A DNA stretch of 64,000 bases from an uncultured Bacteroidia bacterium (GCA_903907075.1 CAIVMQ010000063.1:1-64000), one strand, 5' to 3'; counted from the first letter of the stretch, positions 27,933 through 37,149 are shown. Numbers and translations are program-made. The notes: generated by a model not told the origin, from the sequence alone.

Positions 27933-28358
27933 TTAAAATTCTGATTGAGGAATATAACTCTCCGCGTTAAAAACAAAAGGTTTGTCCTGGATTGGGAAAG
28001 CGTTCACACGATTTTGGCTCCGTTCAGATTTGTCTAAATTACCAGAAAAAATCTGGTTATTTACTACAGAATCATCTGAACTCCAGTATGAACCGTCTTC
28101 GATCCATTGTGCAATCACATCAATAATCTCCTCCTCAACTATCGCTTCATCATTGTTTGCCATCCATGTGGATAGATTTTTGTTATTCACATTTTCATTC
28201 CTATTCTCAACCTTAACTTCTTTCGATACTTTCGAAAAGTCGGCTGAATCATAGTTCTTTGCATTGACTTCTGTTGCACTAAGTAATGTGATTAGAACAG
28301 TGAATGAAATACTTGTTTTCATCGACCAAATGCTTGCAGAATTAATTTGCTTTTTCAT
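27933..28358 (-). CDS. Exported protein of unknown function
   Basis: 141 residues. Hydrophobic signal (about 17-33) ending TEVNA; Met13 (MKTSISF) is an equally good start. The mature part is short, hydrophilic and acidic, rich in Asn, Ser, Glu and Asp, with no Cys and one Trp-containing helix (EEEIIDVIAQWIEDG). No family recognised. It stands alone with its own terminator and a 402-base gap before the next gene. Confidence 0.65.
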   Translation of the reverse strand: MKKQINSASIWSMKTSISFTVLITLLSATEVNAKNYDSADFSKVSKEVKVENRNENVNNKNLSTWMANNDEAIVEEEIIDVIAQWIEDGSYWSSDDSVVNNQIFSGNLDKSERSQNRVNAFPIQDKPFVFNAESYIPQSEF

Positions 28359-28760
28359 TTTTGTTACTCTTTAATTTATTTTTTGTTTACGGTAACTCAT
28401 ACTTCACAAAGTGTGCCAAAAACGATATATTGCTATTATATAGACTATTAGTAACATTAACTTGACATATATTTAACACTAAACAATAATAAAAAGGGTT
28501 GAATTTAAGCATGTTATTGATCTTTTAACCTTAAAGTTCAAAGAGCTAAACAGTGGATAAAAGGTCGAATTAAAATACGAATTTAAAATCCTATAGAATT
28601 ATTCATTATGATTACAAATGCTCATAATCTACTTATTTAGAGAATATTAATCAAAATAAAATGTCTGATAAAAAGATTAATTTCCTTAGTGTTGAATTAT
28701 GGAAATAAATAGAATAATTGAAGTATAGCGTTCATTCAATGTAGATAAAAACAGGGTGGT
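28359..28760. other. Intergenic region, no gene seen
   Basis: 402 very AT-rich bases between the start of the exported orphan and the end of the ABC permease, both minus-strand genes. I saw no ORF of useful size and no tRNA. A short CACA-AAG-TGTG dyad lies near 28406. The promoter of the orphan must lie here, but no complete -33/-7 pair is convincing. No U-tailed hairpin was found for the ABC operon end. Confidence 0.4.
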
Positions 28761-31208
28761 TTATTCAAAACGCAGGGCATCACTAGGGTCTGAATTGATT
28801 GTATGCCATAATTGGCGGTAAATAGTAAATACTGCCACAATAAGGACTGCCAAAAATACTGCAGCATAGTTACCAAAACTTAACGGCACATGGTAAGCAA
28901 AGCGGTCAAGCCAATAATAAGAGAGTAAAAATGCGATAGGGAGTGCAATAATACCTGAAATTGCAATAAGGTTGAAGATCTCTTTAGACAGCAGCAAGAC
29001 TAACTCCTTAGTCCCAGCACCAAGAACTTTTCGGATGCCAATCTCTTTTGTCCGGAAGACAGTAATCAAAGCCAATAGTGAATATAGCCCCATACAAGCA
29101 ATAAAAATAGCGAAGAATGAAAATACTGTTGCAACTTCGCCCGTAGCTTGCTCCTCTTTATAAAAGTCGCCAATAGTCTCATTCATAGAAAATTGAAAGA
29201 ATGGAATATTGGGGTAATGAGTATCCAGAAATCTTCGTACCGCTTTAATATCTGAATCTTTAACCTTATTTGAAAATCGAATCGTAGCAAACTTTATCTT
29301 GTCCAATCCTCCGGGAAAGATAATTAGCGGCTGAATTTTAGTATGAAGTGATTCAAAATTAAAATTAGCAACTACCCCTTCAATTATCAGGCAATGTGTT
29401 GATGTATCTTTATTTTTTTGAAAGATTGTCTTCCCAATAGGGTCTTTAAGCCCAAGATATCTTACTGCCTCCTCGTTAATGATCACACCTACACTATCTG
29501 CGGATTGATATTTATCTGTACAGTAGCTTCCATGGATTAGACTCATTCCATATGCTTTAAAGAATAATGAATCGGTCTGCATCATATACATCATCAAATT
29601 ATTTGAACGATCCTTTCCATTTTGAACACTTTGCATACCAAAGGCTTTACCTGGAACAGCATTGGAATAAGCAACATTTTCAACACCTTTTATCCCCAAT
29701 AAATTCTCGCGAAACCGATCTGCATCACCCTCCAGACCCACAATATTTTGAATCACAAGCAACTTCTCTTTTTCGAATCCAACACTATTTTCCTGAACAT
29801 ATCTCAACTGTCGATAGATTGTGGAGGTAGAATAGATAATCACCAGAGAAAATACAAATTGAAGAATGACCAATACACCGCGCAAACCTTTACTCCCGAT
29901 ACTAAAATGCGTTTGATGACTTAAGATGGTCGCAGGACTAAAACGGATAATGTAAAATGCAGGATAAATTCCAGCAATAATACCTGTAATAAAAGTTATC
30001 AGAAAAATTACAGGTGAAAGTCGAAACAAAAGTTGCTCGATATCAAGGACAGAATTATGAGAGGTAAGAATAGTATTTGGATAGACTAATTCGACAAGTA
30101 CAAGGGCAAAAAAGAGTGAAATAAAACTAATTGTAAGTGACTCGGCCAATAATTGTATAGAAAGTTCACTGCGTTGGGAACCCAATATTTTGCGGATTCC
30201 AATCTCACGTACACGCCAAGCCAACCTTGCAATGGAGAGATTTGCATAATTAATGCAAGCAATCAAAATAATAAGGATAGAAATCCCTCCAATGATCAGT
30301 ATTGTCTGAATATTTACATTTTGTGAGTTCTCATACTTAAGGTTAGAAAAAAGATGGATCTCAGAAACTTTCTGGAGTCGAAGAACAAAATATTCATCTT
30401 TTTCTTTCATCTCCTTTATTGTAAGACCCATTGATTTTTCAAGCTCTTCACCAGCCTCTTTTAAAAACCCGTTAAGAAGTTTAGCCTCTACTGCAGATAA
30501 TCCCAGATATGACGATGCTGCAGGCTTATCCATATCCGTACCTTCTTTAAAACGAAAATAGGTATAAAGATATAGAGAGGTCCATCCAAGATCAGGCAAT
30601 TCAACCGAAGAGATCGAAACCAATGATTTATAATTAATATGCGAATTAATGGGACAATCTTCTACAACCCCAGTAACAGTCCATTTTTTACCATTCTCAA
30701 CGGTAAGAATCTTGCCTAGTGCGCCACTTGGAAATAGCTGATCGGCTATACTTTGCGATAAAACTATCGAGCGAGGCTTAGAAAGACAACTCTTTGGATC
30801 ACCTTCGAGTAACTTAAATCCAAAAATATCAAAGAAAGTCGAATCAACATAAAGTAAGGATCTTCGATCGAGCATTGCCGTCACAGGAACCACCACAGGG
30901 ATATCTCTATCGTTTTTAAAAATACGACAAAACTGCTCTATTTCAGGCAGATATGGCTTTAATCCATTTGCAAACATCGGTGAGGTAACAGCAACTTTAG
31001 ATTCTAAACCACCTAGTTTAGAGTCTAAATAAACTCTATAAAGGCGATCTGAAGAGGGATGAAACGAGTCATAACGTGATTGCTGCCAGATGTAAATCAT
31101 CACCATAATTGCACATGCCATACCTATAGCAAGACCGAAAATATTGATAAAAAAATATTCTTTATTTCGTACTAAGTTTCGCAATATGGCACTAAAGAAG
31201 CTTTTCAT
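28761..31208 (-). CDS. MacB/FtsX-type ABC transporter permease
   Basis: 815 residues built from two similar halves, each with a MacB periplasmic core domain and an FtsX membrane unit. Membrane segments lie near 21-41, 300-320, 350-375, 400-425, 445-465 (start of half two), 690-710, 740-765 and 780-800. The FtsX coupling segment occurs twice, as REIGIRKILGS and KEIGIRKVLGA. This duplicated form is common in Bacteroidetes; such proteins move lipoproteins, peptides or drugs or transmit force rather than pumping across the inner membrane. It follows its ATPase gene by 10 bases. No adaptor gene is linked. Confidence 0.9.
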   Translation of the reverse strand: MKSFFSAILRNLVRNKEYFFINIFGLAIGMACAIMVMIYIWQQSRYDSFHPSSDRLYRVYLDSKLGGLESKVAVTSPMFANGLKPYLPEIEQFCRIFKNDRDIPVVVPVTAMLDRRSLLYVDSTFFDIFGFKLLEGDPKSCLSKPRSIVLSQSIADQLFPSGALGKILTVENGKKWTVTGVVEDCPINSHINYKSLVSISSVELPDLGWTSLYLYTYFRFKEGTDMDKPAASSYLGLSAVEAKLLNGFLKEAGEELEKSMGLTIKEMKEKDEYFVLRLQKVSEIHLFSNLKYENSQNVNIQTILIIGGISILIILIACINYANLSIARLAWRVREIGIRKILGSQRSELSIQLLAESLTISFISLFFALVLVELVYPNTILTSHNSVLDIEQLLFRLSPVIFLITFITGIIAGIYPAFYIIRFSPATILSHQTHFSIGSKGLRGVLVILQFVFSLVIIYSTSTIYRQLRYVQENSVGFEKEKLLVIQNIVGLEGDADRFRENLLGIKGVENVAYSNAVPGKAFGMQSVQNGKDRSNNLMMYMMQTDSLFFKAYGMSLIHGSYCTDKYQSADSVGVIINEEAVRYLGLKDPIGKTIFQKNKDTSTHCLIIEGVVANFNFESLHTKIQPLIIFPGGLDKIKFATIRFSNKVKDSDIKAVRRFLDTHYPNIPFFQFSMNETIGDFYKEEQATGEVATVFSFFAIFIACMGLYSLLALITVFRTKEIGIRKVLGAGTKELVLLLSKEIFNLIAISGIIALPIAFLLSYYWLDRFAYHVPLSFGNYAAVFLAVLIVAVFTIYRQLWHTINSDPSDALRFE

Positions 31209-31218
31209 GGCTGCGATA

Positions 31219-31908
31219 CTATTTAAGAATCAAACGAGAATAACTCTCTGTAACTATATGTCCATCAAATAAATGAATAATCCGATGCGAGCGTTGTGCT
31301 TGCAATAATGCATGCGTAACCATAATAATAGTGGTCCCCGATTCATTTAACTTAACAAGTTGTTGAATAATATCCTCTCCATGAGTTGAATCAAGATTTC
31401 CCGTTGGTTCATCAGCAAGGATAACGCGCGGCTTAGCAATTATAGCTCTGGCCACAGCAACTAGCTGTTGTTGTCCTCCAGATAGCTCATTGGGGAAAAA
31501 ATTTGCACGATGCTTCAACTTAAAATCTTCAAGTATCTTATTTACATTTTCATTTCGCTCCTGCTGACCTATTTTTTGATATACCAGTGGCAGTTCAATG
31601 TTCTCTCGTATGGTTAGATCATCAATAAGATTAAAACTTTGAAAAATAAACGCAAAATTCTCTTTTCTTAAATCAGTTTTGCTTCGTTCTGAAATACCAG
31701 AAACTTTTCGTCCATTTAATAAATAATCCCCCGATGTAGGGGAGTCTATTAACCCAATAATATTTAGCAATGAGGACTTTCCACATCCTGAAGGCCCCAT
31801 AATACTCACAAATTCACCTGCCGAAACGGTAATATTAATGTTGCAGAGTGCTCTGGTCTCCAAATCCTTATGCCTGAAAACTTTGTCTATATCATTTAGT
31901 TGAATCAT
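31219..31908 (-). CDS. ABC transporter ATP-binding protein (LolD/MacB type)
   Basis: 229 residues. Walker [10 protein letters not shown], signature LSGGQQQ, Walker [12 protein letters not shown] and the H-loop MVTHA are all intact. It belongs to the LolD/MacB/FtsE class that works with FtsX-type permeases. It is the first gene of a two-gene minus-strand operon with the permease and is transcribed away from the two-component pair at 32265-34989. Confidence 0.93.
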   Translation of the reverse strand: MIQLNDIDKVFRHKDLETRALCNINITVSAGEFVSIMGPSGCGKSSLLNIIGLIDSPTSGDYLLNGRKVSGISERSKTDLRKENFAFIFQSFNLIDDLTIRENIELPLVYQKIGQQERNENVNKILEDFKLKHRANFFPNELSGGQQQLVAVARAIIAKPRVILADEPTGNLDSTHGEDIIQQLVKLNESGTTIIMVTHALLQAQRSHRIIHLFDGHIVTESYSRLILK

Positions 31909-32012
31909 AACTTATTTTAAAACTGAATAGTATTGGTACAAGAATCCAATTGATAACCAACTAATCTTGAATCGAAATTAACGAGATTTTAGTATGGTTT
32001 GTGCTTAGACAG

Positions 32013-32028
32013 TTCACAAATCGTACCA
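32013..32028 (-). promoter_or_regulatory. Weak sigma54-like promoter toward the ABC operon
   Basis: On the minus strand TGGTACGA (32028-32021) resembles the -24 element TGGCACG. The -12 dinucleotide at the right distance is GA rather than GC, so the match is only half good. Transcription would start near 32002, with a leader of about 94 bases. Confidence 0.2.
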
Positions 32029-32075
32029 CAATCTTATCTAATTGAATTAATGAGACTTACATATCAACTGAAATT

Positions 32076-32120
32076 TAAATGTACGAAAACGCACATTTAA
32101 TGGTCGATTTCGTACATTTA
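32076..32120. promoter_or_regulatory. Two dyads, candidate enhancer sites of the response regulator
   Basis: Dyad 1 is TAAATGTACG-AAAA-CGCACATTTA (32076-32099), with one mismatch in its arms. Dyad 2 (32097-32120) has the same 10-4-10 layout: a degenerate left arm TTAATGGTCG and a perfect right arm CGTACATTTA. Their centres are 21 bases apart, two turns of the helix, so both face the same side. The left arm of dyad 1 and the right arm of dyad 2 form a perfect 13-base inverted repeat. Paired sites 100-160 bases upstream are typical for NtrC-family activators. Confidence 0.6.
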
Positions 32121-32221
32121 CTATAAAATAGTTTTGGACATACAAAACATGTAATATTAAATAAGGTAGATTACAAATAGAGTTCTGAAGTAAATGATCA
32201 TTAGATGAAATTTTATTTTTA

Positions 32222-32237
32222 TGGCGTGATGTTTGTT
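32222..32237 (+). promoter_or_regulatory. Weak sigma54-like promoter of the response regulator gene
   Basis: TGGCGTG at 32222-32228 resembles the -24 element TGGCACG. With the required spacing the -12 position reads TTTGTT instead of TTGC, so GT replaces GC. The start site would be near 32248, 17 bases before the ATG, and the dyads would lie about 140 and 160 bases upstream. Confidence 0.3.
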
Positions 32238-32264
32238 CTTCTTATTGGCGTAAAATAACTTACT

Positions 32265-33638
32265 ATGGATAAGGTTGGAAAAATACTTGCTATTGATGAC
32301 AATGAGGATATTCTTTTTTCTTTAAGATTATTGCTAAAACCACATGTCGAAAAAATAGTGACCCTTAACCAGGTTAGCTTAATAGCTGAAACTTTAAAAA
32401 ATGAAGAGTTTGATGTTATTTTTCTGGATATGAATTTCACAAAAGATGCAATAAGTGGACAGGAAGGATTTTTTTGGTTAAACAAAATACTCGAGATTGA
32501 TCCTGAAGCGGTGGTGTTATTTATCACTGCCTACGGTGATATCGAAAAGAGTGTTCGCGCAATTAAAGAGGGAGCCTCAGATTTTATTCTTAAGCCTTGG
32601 CAAAATGAAAAATTGCTGGCGACCTTAAATTCAGCTCTTAAGCTACGAAAATCAAAAAAAGAGATTGATCAACTTAAGAGCCGTGCCAGGGAAATCAATA
32701 ATATGATGAACCGTACGTTTAAGGAATTTATAGGCAATTCAACAGAGATGCAAAAAGTCTATACATCCATATCAAAGGTTGCCGCAACCGATGCAAGCGT
32801 ATTGATATTAGGGGAAAATGGAACAGGTAAAGAACTGGTGGCGAGGGCACTGCACAGTAACTCGAACCGTGCCGAAGAGGCATTTATTAGCGTTGATCTG
32901 ACTTCGATCAGTGAATCCCTATTTGAAAGTGAGCTTTTTGGACATACGAAGGGTTCATTTACAGATGCAAAGGCCGACAGACCCGGGCGATTTGAAATTG
33001 CTTCAGGTGGAACCCTCTTCCTGGATGAGATTGGAAATCTGCCATTAGCACTTCAAGCTAAAATACTTACAGTTCTCGAACGTCGTGAAGTGATTCGAGT
33101 AGGTTCAAACAAACCAATACCTATAGATATCAGGCTAATTTGTGCTACCAATATGCCTTTACATCAAATGATTGAGGATGGGAAATTTAGGCAGGATTTG
33201 CTTTATCGTATCAATACTGTTGAGATTGATCTTCCGCCACTGCGGGAACGATATGGTGATGTACCACTTCTGGCGGAACATTTTTTTCAGATTTACATTA
33301 AAAAGTATAAAAAACCGTTGCGCGGATTCACAAAAGAGTCCCTAAAAAGGCTTGAGGATGGCGATTGGCCTGGTAATGTAAGAGAATTACAGCATGTTAT
33401 CGAAAGAGCAATAATCATGACAGAGTCAGAATGGATAAATCCTTCTGATCTTCAGATGAGAATATTGAATAAACCTTCTGAGGAGTTAGAGCTCGATAAT
33501 TATGATCTCGATAAAGTTGAAAAAACGATTATCATTAAGGTGATGAAAATGCACCAGGGAAATATCTCAAAAGCTGCAGTGGAATTGGGACTAACAAGAA
33601 CCTCTCTTTACCGAAGAATGGAAAAATATGGCTTATAA
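32265..33638 (+). CDS. Sigma54-dependent response regulator (NtrC family)
   Basis: 457 residues. Receiver domain 1-125 with acidic pocket D11/D12, phosphorylation site D55 (FLDMN) and K110 (LKPW). AAA+ domain about 155-385: Walker A GENGTGKE (183-190), the sigma54-contact loop as GSFTDA (230-235) in place of GAFTGA, and Walker B around LFLDEIG. The C-terminal Fis-type helix-turn-helix ends ...GLTRTSLYRRMEKYGL. The GSFTDA form keeps the central F-T and is common in this phylum. It overlaps the kinase gene by 11 bases. It is a likely activator of the divergent ABC operon. Confidence 0.95.
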   Translation: MDKVGKILAIDDNEDILFSLRLLLKPHVEKIVTLNQVSLIAETLKNEEFDVIFLDMNFTKDAISGQEGFFWLNKILEIDPEAVVLFITAYGDIEKSVRAIKEGASDFILKPWQNEKLLATLNSALKLRKSKKEIDQLKSRAREINNMMNRTFKEFIGNSTEMQKVYTSISKVAATDASVLILGENGTGKELVARALHSNSNRAEEAFISVDLTSISESLFESELFGHTKGSFTDAKADRPGRFEIASGGTLFLDEIGNLPLALQAKILTVLERREVIRVGSNKPIPIDIRLICATNMPLHQMIEDGKFRQDLLYRINTVEIDLPPLRERYGDVPLLAEHFFQIYIKKYKKPLRGFTKESLKRLEDGDWPGNVRELQHVIERAIIMTESEWINPSDLQMRILNKPSEELELDNYDLDKVEKTIIIKVMKMHQGNISKAAVELGLTRTSLYRRMEKYGL

Positions 33639-34989
33639 AAATTTTAGAATATCATTAATCATCAGAGTATTAGCAATAGTTGCCAATGCGTTTGTGATTA
33701 TGTGGCTTCTATATGCCACAAGCTATTTTTTCACCACCCTTTTTGCTGTTGCCCTAATGATCTATCAAATCAACCTATTAATCCAACTGGTTGAGACAAC
33801 AAATACCCTACTAACCAATTTTTTAGAGTCACTAAGATATTCAGATTTCTCCAGAACCTTTGAAATTAAAGGGCTTGGGTACTCTTTCGACCGATTGGCA
33901 GAGTCTTTTAGCGCAGTTATTAACGACTTTCGCAAAGTTAGGGAAGAACGAGAGCAAAGTTATTTTTACCTGGAAACGGTTGTGGAGCATATCGGTTTTG
34001 CCCTGATTAGTTATCGTGAAGATGGCGTTGTTGAGATGATTAATAATTCAACAAAAAAGCTTTTTAAAATTACCAATCTCAAAAATCTAAACGAATTAGA
34101 GAGTTTTTCGCCAGAACTAGTAACCAAATTAATGACAATCTCAAACGGAGAGAGCGTTATGGTCAAAATACAAAAACAAGAGAATGTCTTACAACTGGCT
34201 ATTTTTGCCACCGAATTTAAAGTCGCTGACCGCTTAATTCGGATGGCTACAATCAAAGATATCCAAAATGAGCTCGAAGAGAATGAGATGGAGAGCTGGC
34301 AGAAGCTGATCAGGGTTCTTACCCATGAGATTATGAATTCCATCACACCCATTGCCTCAATCACACAGACCCTGAATCAGATGATTAAGGAGGTAAAATC
34401 GAACAATGCTAACCTTAAAATAGACGAATTTGATAACGAACCTATGGATGAGATTGAATTGGCGATTGAAACAATTCACAAAAGAAGTGTTGGCTTACTT
34501 CATTTTGTTGAATCGTATCGAGACCTAACTCGTATTCCTACACCAAATTTTACTATTTTTAGCGTGAAAAATCTATTCGAAAACCTAAATGGGTTAATGA
34601 AAAAGGAGCTGCAAAAACATCAAATCAGCTGTATCTCTTCAGTCATACCTGAGAACCTTGAACTCTCTGCCGATGAACAACTGATCGAACAAGTTCTGAT
34701 CAATTTGCTTAGAAACGCAATTCAAGCGATCGAAAATACCGAAAATCCGGTAATCGAATTAAAAGCATTTAATGATAGCAATGGCAAAATAAATATTCAA
34801 ATGATTGATAATGGACAAGGGATTCTTCCCGAAGTACTTGATAAGGTTTTTGTCCCTTTTTTCACCACAAAACCAAAAGGTTCAGGAATTGGTCTTAGCC
34901 TCTCACGACAGATCCTAAGAATACATGGCGGAACCCTTTCAGCCCATTCAGACCCTGATATTCAGACTGTTTTTACTTTAAAGTTTTAA
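33628..34989 (+). CDS. Sensor histidine kinase (NtrY-like)
   Basis: 453 residues. Two membrane helices (about 8-30 and 34-54) with almost no periplasmic loop, a HAMP/linker region, a PAS-like domain (about 112-215), HisKA with H233 in the H-box LTHEIMNSITPI, and a HATPase_c domain with N-box NLLRNAIQAIEN, DNGQGI and GSGIGLSLS. The lack of a large sensor domain suggests it senses a signal in or near the membrane, perhaps transporter state or an envelope-acting drug. It is the cognate partner of the overlapping response regulator. Confidence 0.94.
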   Translation: MAYKNFRISLIIRVLAIVANAFVIMWLLYATSYFFTTLFAVALMIYQINLLIQLVETTNTLLTNFLESLRYSDFSRTFEIKGLGYSFDRLAESFSAVINDFRKVREEREQSYFYLETVVEHIGFALISYREDGVVEMINNSTKKLFKITNLKNLNELESFSPELVTKLMTISNGESVMVKIQKQENVLQLAIFATEFKVADRLIRMATIKDIQNELEENEMESWQKLIRVLTHEIMNSITPIASITQTLNQMIKEVKSNNANLKIDEFDNEPMDEIELAIETIHKRSVGLLHFVESYRDLTRIPTPNFTIFSVKNLFENLNGLMKKELQKHQISCISSVIPENLELSADEQLIEQVLINLLRNAIQAIENTENPVIELKAFNDSNGKINIQMIDNGQGILPEVLDKVFVPFFTTKPKGSGIGLSLSRQILRIHGGTLSAHSDPDIQTVFTLKF

Positions 34990-35001
34990 GAGGAATTAAC
35001 C

Positions 35002-35649
35002 GTGAAGATTCTAAAACTAGTCATTTTCTCATTTCTGGCCATCTGTATGGTGTTGGTCGTTTTCACGTTTTTTGTTAATCTATCAATAACAAATACAGGT
35101 GATAAATATTGCTTTAGCTCAATGGATTCAATACCTCATAACCATTGTGGAGTGGTATTGGGAACAAGTAAATACCAAACTAATGGAAAAAAAAATCTCT
35201 ATTATTCAAACCGGATAAAAGCTGCCGTAGAACTCTACAATCGCAATAAGATTGATTATATAATTGTTAGCGGTGATAATCGCAACCGGAACTATAATGA
35301 GCCAATCACGATGTATAACGATTTAGTCTTAGCCGGTATCCCGGGAGCAAAAATAATACTAGACTATGCCGGTTTCAGAACCCTCGATTCGGTTGTTCGT
35401 GGGAAAGAGGTTTTTGGCCAGAATAAATTCACTATTATCTCCCAATCATTTCACAATCAACGCGCTACTTATATCGCACATAAAAAAGGAATTGAAGCAA
35501 TTGCGTTTAATGCAGAAGGATTATCAGAAAACGACGACTTTAAGCTTCAGGTACGTGAGATTGCAGCACGTGTATTGGTAATCTTTGATATGTTAACGGC
35601 TAAACAGCCCCATTTTTTAGGCGAGAAGATAGTTGTACCAGGGGAATAA
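35002..35649 (+). CDS. SanA-like DUF218 membrane protein
   Basis: 215 residues with a GTG start, preceded by AGGA at 34991-34994. One N-terminal membrane helix (about 5-25), then the DUF218 fold: GVVLGTSKY, YIIVSGDN, a MYNDL...GIPGAKI segment and FTIISQSFHNQRA. The SanA branch affects outer-envelope permeability (vancomycin exclusion) in E. coli, but the biochemical function is unknown. It follows the histidine kinase by 12 bases and may be in its operon, which would fit an envelope-stress module. Confidence 0.85.
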   Translation: MKILKLVIFSFLAICMVLVVFTFFVNLSITNTGDKYCFSSMDSIPHNHCGVVLGTSKYQTNGKKNLYYSNRIKAAVELYNRNKIDYIIVSGDNRNRNYNEPITMYNDLVLAGIPGAKIILDYAGFRTLDSVVRGKEVFGQNKFTIISQSFHNQRATYIAHKKGIEAIAFNAEGLSENDDFKLQVREIAARVLVIFDMLTAKQPHFLGEKIVVPGE

Positions 35650-35752
35650 ATATAAGCTAAACATCTAACTAAGTGGGCACAAATAGTTCGTGCCGAATTC
35701 GGTAAATCTTCAACCGATTGTCCTGAACCGATTTTTCTGTTAAAATAATATC

Positions 35753-35783
35753 CTGACTCAAGTTTGTCAATATTTTGAGTCAG
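35753..35783. repeat. Inverted repeat between sanA-like and arfB genes
   Basis: Perfect 9-base arms CTGACTCAA (35753-35761) and TTGAGTCAG (35775-35783) with a 13-base spacer, in the 196-base gap between convergent genes. There is no T-tract on either side, so it is not a standard terminator. A second shorter hairpin, GGCAC/GTGCC, lies at 35676-35694. Confidence 0.45.
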
Positions 35784-35845
35784 AAATTATGCTCACTAAA
35801 AATCAGTTTGCGCTCACCGATGTTAGACATTATAAAATTAAAAAT

Positions 35846-36253
35846 TTACATGCTTAAATTTTTTCTGTTTGCTTTACGTTGTGACTGAACACGCTTAGAT
35901 TCAAGCCGTTTTTCGACAGAAGCCTTTGTTGGGCGAGTATTTATGCGCTTTTTACGCGGGGTAAGTGCCATTTCAATCAGCATATAAAACTTGGCGATCA
36001 CCTTCTCCTTATTCTTAAATTGTGAACGGGCAGTTTGAGCAATTAAAATTAGTTCACCCTCCTTATTTATTTTCGTACAAAGCTTTGTTATAATAAGTGA
36101 CTTTTCATCTTCAGTTAAAAGACTTGTATTTGCAATATTAAAACGTAACTCGACCTTTGAACTTACTTTATTTACATTTTGTCCTCCCGGCCCACTACTC
36201 CGCGATGCCTGAAAGACAAACTCATCTCCAAAATCCCTCTCTTTAATATCCAT
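35846..36253 (-). CDS. arfB: Alternative ribosome-rescue factor ArfB
   Basis: 135 residues. The release-factor GGQ motif sits in SSGPGGQNVNKVSSKVEL; the C-terminal tail is very basic (from KKRINTRPTKAS to KRVQSQRKANRKN), as needed to enter the empty mRNA channel. There is no codon-recognition domain, which separates it from RF1/RF2. It hydrolyses peptidyl-tRNA on stalled ribosomes. Confidence 0.92.
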   Translation of the reverse strand: MDIKERDFGDEFVFQASRSSGPGGQNVNKVSSKVELRFNIANTSLLTEDEKSLIITKLCTKINKEGELILIAQTARSQFKNKEKVIAKFYMLIEMALTPRKKRINTRPTKASVEKRLESKRVQSQRKANRKNLSM

Positions 36254-36393
36254 AGCTCAAAATTCACTCAAATATAGTGCATTTGGTGATGCGTAATTTT
36301 AAAGTTCAAAAAAGAGATGTAGCTTTGAACACCTTAAAAAGAGATTACAATCGCTGGCTTATTAGATCTAATGACAAATAAAATTATACCAAA

Positions 36394-37056
36394 ATGGCTA
36401 TTAACATGGAATCAAGTTGGGCAGATCAATTAGCCGAAGAGATGAGCAAGCCCTATTTTAAAGACCTACAAAGTTTCATAAATACGGAATATAATAGTAA
36501 TCAAATTTTCCCTCCCAAAGAATATCTTTTTAATGCCTTCGAAAAATGCCCGTTTAACAGGGTGAAGGTGGTAATCCTTGGTCAGGATCCTTATCATGAA
36601 CCGGGCCAGGCGCATGGACTTTGTTTTTCTGTTCCGGATGGAATTCCGTTTCCCCCTTCCCTGCGAAATATTTTCAAAGAGCTCAACAACGATCTTAATA
36701 TTGTAATACCGCAATCAGGAAATCTTGAGCGTTGGGCTCTACAAGGGGTATTTCTCCTGAATGCAACCTTAACGGTAAGGGCACATCAGGCTGGTTCGCA
36801 TCAGAAAAAGGGGTGGGAGCAATTCACCGATCAGGTGATACGCAAACTAAGTGAATCGAGCACTAATTTGGTATTTATACTCTGGGGAGCATATGCACAA
36901 CGCAAGGAGGTACTCATCGACAACGCTAAACATCTGATAATAAAATCAGTCCATCCCTCTCCTCTCTCTGCACACCGTGGATTTTTCAATAATCATCAAT
37001 TTAGTATGGCAAATCACTATCTAATAGCCCACAATAACGAAGCCATTAAGTGGTAA
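36394..37056 (+). CDS. ung: Uracil-DNA glycosylase, family 1
   Basis: 220 residues. Water-activating D65 lies in GQDPYHEPGQ (63-72); the DNA-intercalation loop is HPSPLSAHRGFF near 187-198; GLCFSV and NLVFILWGAYAQ also match. It removes uracil from DNA to start base-excision repair. It lies between two minus-strand genes with no evident operon. Confidence 0.96.
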   Translation: MAINMESSWADQLAEEMSKPYFKDLQSFINTEYNSNQIFPPKEYLFNAFEKCPFNRVKVVILGQDPYHEPGQAHGLCFSVPDGIPFPPSLRNIFKELNNDLNIVIPQSGNLERWALQGVFLLNATLTVRAHQAGSHQKKGWEQFTDQVIRKLSESSTNLVFILWGAYAQRKEVLIDNAKHLIIKSVHPSPLSAHRGFFNNHQFSMANHYLIAHNNEAIKW

Positions 37057-37149
37057 TTTACGTTAACAAGCTATTTCTATTTAATTAAGGTTTAAATTCA
37101 TAGCTTAATGCGAATATAATCAGCATTTTGGTGAATCAAGGATAGAAAT

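Larger units (their letters stand above)
31909..32264. other. Divergent regulatory region between the ABC and two-component genes
   Basis: 356 bases with no gene. It carries two dyads at 32076-32120 and weak sigma54-like -24/-12 elements facing each gene pair (listed separately). The arrangement suggests control of the ABC operon, and of the regulator itself, by the NtrC-type protein encoded at 32265. Confidence 0.55.

Noticed and set aside
32494-32502. Response regulator GSFTDA loop as a sign of lost sigma54 contact
   Set aside because: The critical F-T is kept, and this variant is common in Bacteroidetes NtrC-type proteins, so it is not evidence of a new mechanism. (The loop itself is at residues 230-235 of the protein beginning at 32265.)
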